Shown piece after piece: positions 5,769 through 6,679 of a DNA stretch of 6,679 nucleotides. The position numbers and the translations under genes are program-made. Position 1 is the first letter of the stretch. Each line of letters begins with the position of its first letter. Source of the DNA: Rudanella sp. (GTDB taxonomy: Bacteria > Bacteroidota > Bacteroidia > Cytophagales > Spirosomataceae). Below the pieces are notes generated by a model that saw only the letters and a program-made list of their open reading frames with translations, did not search any database and was not told where the DNA came from. Where the stretch lies: positions 1 through 6,679 of the forward strand of contig JAJAYX010000542.1 in the NCBI GenBank assembly GCA_026785985.1. Reading direction: 5' to 3'.

Positions 5769-5784
5769 ATCGTACTATTACAAT
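5769..5784. promoter_or_regulatory. Second probable ArsR operator, between arsR and arsM
   Basis: ATCGTACTATTACAAT matches the upstream arsR operator at 13 of 16 positions and keeps 12 of 16 symmetric positions. It lies 26 bases before the arsM ATG. A TTTG at 5756-5759 is followed 19 bases later by TA (5779), but the remainder of the -7 box is poor, so an arsM-specific promoter here is uncertain. A repressor bound here could block an internal promoter or act as a roadblock to readthrough. Confidence 0.5.
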
Positions 5785-5809
5785 CAACCAGTTCAAACCA
5801 AACATAATT

Positions 5810-6679
5810 ATGCAAACGCTTGAAAACGTGTCGGCTACCGACGCTTCACTGAAGCAACTCGTCCGCAAAGCCTACGGAGCCATCGCCGAGCAACCCCGCG
5901 ACAGGAAAACAGCCAGTGCCTGCGGCTGCGGCCCGCTCGACGATGCCACGATTATGGCCGACGACTACGCGCAACTCGCCGGTTATGTGGCCGATGCCGA
6001 TCTCGGCTTAGGCTGCGGCCTGCCCACGCAGTTTGCCCAAATCAAGCCCGGCGACACGGTGATCGACCTCGGCTCCGGCGCGGGTAATGACTGTTTTGTG
6101 GCCCGCCACGAGACCGGACCTGCCGGCAAAGTAATCGGAATCGACTTCACCGAAGCCATGATCGACCGCGCCCGCCGGAACGCTGATGGGCGCGGGTTCA
6201 ATAATGTCGAGTTTCGCTTCGGCGACATCGAGCAGATGCCCGTCGGCGACAACGTGGCCGATGTGATCGTGTCGAACTGCGTACTGAATCTGGTGCCAAA
6301 TAAGCCCGCCGTGATTGACGAAATTTTCCGGGTGCTGAAACCGGGCGGTCATTTCAGCATCTCTGACATCGTGCTGCTGCGCGACCTGCCCGAAACCCTG
6401 CGTCGGCCTGCCGAACTGTATTCGGGCTGCATCACCGGAGCGGTTCACAAAGATGAGTACCTCGACATCATCGACCGGGCCGGGTTTGTGAACGTGACTT
6501 TGCAAAAGGAAAAGCCTATCAACCTGTCCAATGCATTTCTGGCCGAATACCTGAGTATAGACGAAATCGCGGCTTACCATAGTCTCTCGACCGGGATTGT
6601 GAGCGTGACAGTCTATGCCGAAAAGCCTGTTGTTGCGTCGGTTGAGGTCGTTAACGCGCCGGTTGCTGCGGAGGCCGGC
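5810..6679 (+). CDS. arsM: Arsenite S-adenosylmethionine methyltransferase (3' end beyond window)
   Basis: ArsM methylates As(III) with S-adenosylmethionine to methylated, partly volatile arsenicals in the cytoplasm. The frame from the ATG at 5810 stays open for 290 codons to the window edge. The N-terminus has ACGCGPLDD (C38, C40) and GLGCGLPT (C69). The SAM-binding Rossmann core shows VIDLGSGAGNDCFVA (84-98), VIGIDFTEAMIDRAR (108-122), FGDIEQMPV (137-145) and the ISDIV strand (184-188). Conserved arsenic cysteines appear as SNCVLNL (C157) and GCITGA (C207). Their 50-residue spacing equals that of C174 and C224 in the algal enzyme CmArsM as I recall it, and C69 corresponds to C72. No Shine-Dalgarno is visible, as usual for the phylum. 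The domain seems complete by about residue 275, followed by an Ala/Val-rich tail still running at the edge. Confidence 0.92.
   Translation, partial: MQTLENVSATDASLKQLVRKAYGAIAEQPRDRKTASACGCGPLDDATIMADDYAQLAGYVADADLGLGCGLPTQFAQIKPGDTVIDLGSGAGNDCFVARHETGPAGKVIGIDFTEAMIDRARRNADGRGFNNVEFRFGDIEQMPVGDNVADVIVSNCVLNLVPNKPAVIDEIFRVLKPGGHFSISDIVLLRDLPETLRRPAELYSGCITGAVHKDEYLDIIDRAGFVNVTLQKEKPINLSNAFLAEYLSIDEIAAYHSLSTGIVSVTVYAEKPVVASVEVVNAPVAAEAG

Noticed and set aside
6008..6580. 190-residue minus-strand open frame opposite arsM
   Set aside because: It lies wholly inside arsM, whose motifs are unmistakable. Long antisense frames are common in GC-rich coding DNA, and the product shows no recognisable motif.
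1..6679. CRISPR arrays, insertion sequences, tRNA or rRNA genes
   Set aside because: No regularly spaced repeats, transposase motifs, terminal repeats or tRNA/rRNA-like sequences were seen on either strand.

Overview
The window looks like chromosomal DNA from a moderately GC-rich member of the Bacteroidota, most likely the Cytophagales (Spirosoma/Fibrella-like). The clues are a SusC/RagA-style outer-membrane receptor with an N-terminal carboxypeptidase-regulatory-like domain, a promoter of the Bacteroidota TAnnTTTG type before arsR, and the absence of clear Shine-Dalgarno sequences before the starts. The genus is inferred and cannot be proven from this stretch.

Layout. Bases 1-170 are the 3' end of a LacI/GalR-family regulator. 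Bases 171-681 are an AT-rich intergenic region with no convincing gene but many short perfect inverted repeats and a cluster of GTTAGC/GCTAAC words. Bases 682-5019 hold a tightly packed forward gene string: a TonB-dependent outer-membrane receptor, an endonuclease/exonuclease/phosphatase (EEP) gene broken into two pieces, a pyridoxal-kinase-like ribokinase-fold gene, and phnN (ribose 1,5-bisphosphokinase). Every junction in the string overlaps (TAATG, TGATG, 32 bp, 8 bp), so it is probably one transcript. Bases 5008-5343 on the minus strand carry a decayed gene resembling the small family annotated as DUF6886, with an internal TAG. Bases 5412-6679 are an arsenic module: an ArsR repressor followed by an ArsM arsenite S-adenosylmethionine methyltransferase that is still open at the window edge.

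How it fits together. The first string would join outer-membrane uptake to phosphoester, vitamin-like and ribose-phosphate chemistry. However, the EEP gene has lost its middle and its reading frame, and the kinase appears to have lost in frame the segment that normally carries the DPVxGD motif. Only the receptor and phnN look intact. With the DUF6886-like remnant, three damaged genes lie within about 2.2 kb, which suggests relaxed selection or small deletions (or an assembly problem) in a once-functional cluster.

The arsenic module looks functional. Two 16-bp near-palindromes matching at 13 of 16 positions lie upstream of arsR and upstream of arsM and are probably ArsR operators. The best arsR promoter puts transcription start essentially at the ATG, implying a leaderless mRNA. 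No mobile element, CRISPR array, tRNA or rRNA was seen.
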